DNA of 64,000 nt, taken from assembly GCA_017470645.1 (NCBI GenBank), contig JAFUYJ010000026.1, forward strand, positions 23,574 to 87,573, given 5' to 3'. The position numbers and the translations under genes are program-made. Below are positions 61,501 to 64,000 of the stretch, piece after piece. How positions within the stretch are numbered: the first letter of the stretch is position 1; every line of letters begins with the position of its first letter. The stretch is from Clostridia bacterium. GTDB lineage: Bacteria; Bacillota; Clostridia; TANB77; CAG-508. The notes beneath the pieces were generated by a model, which was not told where the DNA came from, ran no database searches, and saw only the letters and a list, made by a program, of their open reading frames with translations.

Positions 61501-64000
61501 AGAAAATGGAGATTATGTAGTTACAGTAACTTCAACAGATGGAGTAAATACAAAAACACAAAACTACTACTTTAGTATAGATAAAACAATATCTACAATA
61601 ACAATGAATCCAAATACAGCAAACATTGATATACCACAAGCTTCTTCAACAGCAAATGTAGCAACAACAGCTACAATAACAGAAGCTGAAAGTGGAATAG
61701 CATCTGTAAGATATGCCATTACAACAGATAATTTAAATGCACCAACTACAGAATGGACAACAGCAACAGCATCAAACACAGTAGCAATTTCTGCTTCTAA
61801 ACCAGCAGGTACATACTATGTTTGGACAGAAGTAACAGATAACGCAGGTAACGTATCAGTTGCAACTTCAGGAGCATTCAATGTTAAATATGTAGTAGAA
61901 TTTGATATGAACATTGACAAAACAGCGGTAGAAATAATAAGTGGTGAAACAATAAAAACAGCAGAAAGCACAATTACTATAGCACCAGCTCAAACAAGAG
62001 AAGGATATTTATTCAAAGGTTGGGCATTAGATGAAAATGCGTTAACAGCAACACATTCAGCTGGAGCAGAATATACAGTAACAGAGTCTACAAGATTCTA
62101 TGCTGTATGGAGTGAGATAGTAGCTAGTACAACAATTAATGGAACAACAACATATTTTGGAAGTGTGCAAGACGCAATTGATTTTGCAGATACAAATGAA
62201 GGAGCAGTTGTTACATTAATAAAATCAAATATAAATGAAAGTGTAACAGTAGTTGCCGGACAAAATATTATATTAGATACAAATGGAAAAACATTGACAT
62301 CAAATGGAGCAACAATAACAAATGGTGGAAGTCTAACAATTCAAGGAAATGGTACAATTAGTTCTGTTTCTGTTAACAACTCAACAATATTAAATACAGC
62401 AACATTGGCAGTAACATCAGGAACAATAAATGGAACAAAAGCAATAGAAAGTAGCGGAAGTGTGACTGCAACTGGTGGTCAAATATCAGGAACAGACACA
62501 GCAATAGAAAATAAAGCTTCAGGTACAGTAAGTGTATCTGGAACAGCAAATATTAGTGCACCAAAAGCAATTGCAAATGCACAAAATACTACCTCAAGTG
62601 CACAAGTTACAATTACAGAGGGAACTGTAAATGGAACAAATTATGCATTATATAATGAAGGAAACGGAAAATTCACAATTGGAACAAATGACAACACTGT
62701 AAGTACAACTGTACCAGCGATAGTTGCAACAAATTATGGATATTATTCAACAGATTCATCACAGGGAACACTAGAATTTTATGATGGTGTATTTAAAGGA
62801 ACAACATCTGCAATAAGATTGGGAACAAATTCAGCGTCTACAGTAACTCCTACGGATTACGGAATAACAAACGGAACAGAAGAAATTAGTGGAACAACAT
62901 ATGAAACAGCCTACCTAGAAAAATATTGCCAAGTAACATTAGATGCAAATGGTGGAACATATGAACTAAATAATGAAACAGTAAGTACATCAACTAGAAC
63001 ATATAGACAAAATTCAACATATGGAGAATTACCAATTGCAACAAGAGAAGGATATATATTTAAAGGATGGGGTAAAACACAATATACTCTTCCAAATGAA
63101 TATCAAGAAGTTGAGTATATTAGATTCACTGGAAGTCAATATATAGATACAGGTGTGGTTCCAACAAACCATACAACTGAAGTAAAATTTGACTTTGAAG
63201 AATATAATAATAATGAGCATTTATTTGGAACAAGCAGTGGTGACCGCTATTATCACTTTACAGCATATAGTAATAAATACTATTGGGGTATAAATGGCAC
63301 AGAAGTTAGCGCTGGCTCATGGACTACAGGTGTACATACTTTAAGGTTCAACGAAGGTGGTGCCAACGTAATATTAGATGATAGTAGAATTGGCGTTTGT
63401 TCAGATTCAACTTCATCAACTAATTTATTGATTGGAGATGGGGGATCAAGAGAAGTTTTACTTCAAGGTAAAATTTACTATTTTAAAATAACAGATAAGT
63501 CAACAGGAGATGTTGTCAGAAACTTTGTACCATGTTACAGAAAAAGTGATGGGGAAATAGGATTATATGATCTAATAAATTGTGTATTCTATACAAATAA
63601 TGGAACAGGAGCATTTGAAAAAGGAGCTAATGAAAATGATAAAAATGTTATTGTAAGTTCTACAACAACATTGATAAGCAATGAAAATCATTCTATATAC
63701 GCTATATGGGAACAGAAACCAATAGTAACATTAGATGCAAATGGTGGAACATATGAACTAAATGGTGAAACAGTAAGTACATCAACTAGAACATATGAAC
63801 TAAATTCAACATATGGAGAATTACCAATTGCAACAAGAGAAGGATATGCATTTAAAGGATGGTCTAAAACACAATATACTCTTCCAAATGAATATCAAGA
63901 AGTTGAGTATATTAGATTCACAGGAAATCAATATATAGATACAGGTGTAGTTCCAACAAACCATACAACTGAAGTAAAATTTGACTTTGAAGAATATAAT
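58517..64000 (+). CDS. giant surface protein with InlB-type repeats and inserted domains (cut by right edge)
   Basis: The frame is open from the ATG at 58517 (behind AGGAGAGG) to the window end, 1828 residues so far. Residues 10-34 are a helix, and the following 130 residues (ILNIANVGKTGNQLMTIQYQ) resemble the TasA-like proteins at 21908. Next is a beta-helix-like region (about 150-350; TLADAITAWTQ, then Asn/Gly-rich repeats). InlB-type (Listeria-Bacteroides) repeats start at about 357 (VSFDCNGGTPATIES...GYTFGGWH), 541 (TINYNANTGTGTLP...GYTFKGWSTNQ), 1124 and 1472. Between the second and third are Ig/fibronectin-like modules with Thr-rich strands; a second beta-helix lies at about 1200-1460. 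The first and fourth InlB-type repeats contain inserted domains, one carbohydrate-binding-like and one LamG-like. Probable adhesin; no anchor can be seen because the end is missing. Confidence 0.8.
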   Translation, partial: MNENQNKRLKSIAIVAAIVMGIVALAFGISKFVLSQKDEDKALNFNEYRIQTSEISFSPKDTSLGNDDYTGGEVKVEIEPGILNIANVGKTGNQLMTIQYQLTELNSQTGVDENQWVDYTGPFYVDHNVKVNTRLVSVNDENFKGPVTSKDVTQIAVAKIGSTTYPTLADAITAWTQLSSSEQANSTIEMLASTTESVTIPAGENIKLDLKGFTVTGENSGTAITVNGNLNLIDSGKTAQGSTTYGSVTSEASSAVQVASTGTLTLGTNESEPSVNTNGPVINGGANSNGVVVAEGGNLNFYDGKITAPNQVGTHKAINVNNTPVGEENSNLIVTPEGYKLSINVENGREIATLVKTVTVSFDCNGGTPATIESIEAATGKAYNTYATWPSDPTREGYTFGGWHGKNLFNKDAAMLGYEIKSTGEPIQENSQWYVTNLIQVEVNSTYTVSGEYMGTWILYYDKDQNVISRAQDLRNKTFTITDSSVRYIRINGNINHIDGVQVEKASSETSYEEYIGIITASSIETLSTDHTLTAIWNPITYTINYNANTGTGTLPSTPATYCADVTLPDPSTNITKTGYTFKGWSTNQNANPDTDTLYTAGQTVSNLTTTNNDTITLYAIWKDETLPNNEAPTGTSTTNTVTVTSAQTDSGSGIDENTIQYSIYKDGAWTAWQDSPTFDNLAANTEYRIKTRAKDQAGNGYTESQEGTVTTKTIQNATVTFHKDTATGGEITPEASSTSKEHAINNSTIVLKVEPAQTGTTTVTITDPSGTSTTYNLGTDVTLDQDGTYHIAIPNTTTGTYTITTSTTDGTNTVSDTSYIYVDRTNPTITETVTTTTNSVTAVAGEADVGAGVDTVTYTLVESDGTTPAQDANNQTVAANSTGIFTGLKDNHDYKVVITVTDKAGNTTTKTVNATTQELTLGTLTFKGAGEATNFTPNTEDPNAQGSQVSKVWKNKDVEVTIADQGTGTTTYTYTKVGGSESAPISSTTNTIPTENGDYVVTVTSTDGVNTKTQNYYFSIDKTISTITMNPNTANIDIPQASSTANVATTATITEAESGIASVRYAITTDNLNAPTTEWTTATASNTVAISASKPAGTYYVWTEVTDNAGNVSVATSGAFNVKYVVEFDMNIDKTAVEIISGETIKTAESTITIAPAQTREGYLFKGWALDENALTATHSAGAEYTVTESTRFYAVWSEIVASTTINGTTTYFGSVQDAIDFADTNEGAVVTLIKSNINESVTVVAGQNIILDTNGKTLTSNGATITNGGSLTIQGNGTISSVSVNNSTILNTATLAVTSGTINGTKAIESSGSVTATGGQISGTDTAIENKASGTVSVSGTANISAPKAIANAQNTTSSAQVTITEGTVNGTNYALYNEGNGKFTIGTNDNTVSTTVPAIVATNYGYYSTDSSQGTLEFYDGVFKGTTSAIRLGTNSASTVTPTDYGITNGTEEISGTTYETAYLEKYCQVTLDANGGTYELNNETVSTSTRTYRQNSTYGELPIATREGYIFKGWGKTQYTLPNEYQEVEYIRFTGSQYIDTGVVPTNHTTEVKFDFEEYNNNEHLFGTSSGDRYYHFTAYSNKYYWGINGTEVSAGSWTTGVHTLRFNEGGANVILDDSRIGVCSDSTSSTNLLIGDGGSREVLLQGKIYYFKITDKSTGDVVRNFVPCYRKSDGEIGLYDLINCVFYTNNGTGAFEKGANENDKNVIVSSTTTLISNENHSIYAIWEQKPIVTLDANGGTYELNGETVSTSTRTYELNSTYGELPIATREGYAFKGWSKTQYTLPNEYQEVEYIRFTGNQYIDTGVVPTNHTTEVKFDFEEYN
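62932..64000 (+). repeat. 792-base tandem duplication inside the giant gene
   Basis: Bases 62932-63208 reappear at 63724-64000 with a constant offset of 792 bases (264 codons) and only about a dozen differences by eye. The second copy is cut by the window edge, so more copies may follow. The unit contains one InlB-type repeat with an inserted LamG-like domain. Confidence 0.92.

Overview
The window is AT-rich bacterial DNA with strong AGGAGG-type ribosome binding sites, sigma-A-like promoters of the TTGACA, 17-base gap, TATAAT form, and a DUF4321-radC-mreB-mreC-mreD-PBP2-minC order. This points to a low-GC Bacillota, most likely a gut-type member of Clostridia; a finer placement is not supported. 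I saw no rRNA, tRNA, CRISPR array, integrase or intact insertion sequence.

Layout. (1) Bases 1-14742 are the distal part of one long plus-strand operon for a type IV secretion/conjugation-like envelope machine. It has three VirB6/TrbL-like membrane proteins (one cut by the left edge, one fused to an M23 peptidase, one with a glutamine-rich linker), a 1500-residue protein ending in a glucosaminidase-like cell-wall hydrolase, and small membrane-anchored accessory proteins. No VirB4 or VirD4 ATPase is in view; they would have to lie to the left. One junction in this operon (about 4654) looks like a frameshift within a single ancestral gene. (2) 14942-23417 holds a WG-repeat protein, tatD and acpS on the minus strand, an acidic unknown protein, a G5/3D-domain cell-wall protein, an AI-2E family permease and two TasA/camelysin-like proteins. 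(3) 23624-48593 is dominated by surface or secreted proteins: a dockerin protein with a threonine-rich linker and foreign codon use, a 3889-residue protein of pilin-like domains plus RCC1 repeats, and a 2790-residue thioester/DUF11 protein. An Rpn-type nuclease and prfA lie between them. (4) 48795-50316 has a cysteine-rich unknown of foreign composition and a ZIP metal transporter. (5) 50502-56980 is the cell-shape cluster; radC in it is broken by one extra base inside its metal-binding motif. (6) 57057-58172 holds a DUF2442 gene, a divergent PBECR-like nuclease gene and a compact structured RNA with its own promoter and terminator. (7) 58517 to the right edge is a third giant surface protein built from InlB-type repeats with other domains inserted into them, and it contains a 792-base tandem duplication.

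The most distinctive feature is a dispersed family of intergenic palindromes, about a dozen full or partial copies, with core GGGGACACTGACAAAAA. Each arm of the palindrome is itself a smaller palindrome, and there are two sequence subfamilies. Copies lie between genes throughout the window, including inside the mreC-mreD and PBP2-minC junctions, so not all can be simple terminators. Other candidates for novelty are the structured RNA at 58034-58172, identical 19-base motifs upstream of two giant surface genes, a perfect inverted repeat over the ZIP gene's ribosome binding site, and carbohydrate-binding-like domains nested inside InlB-type repeats.
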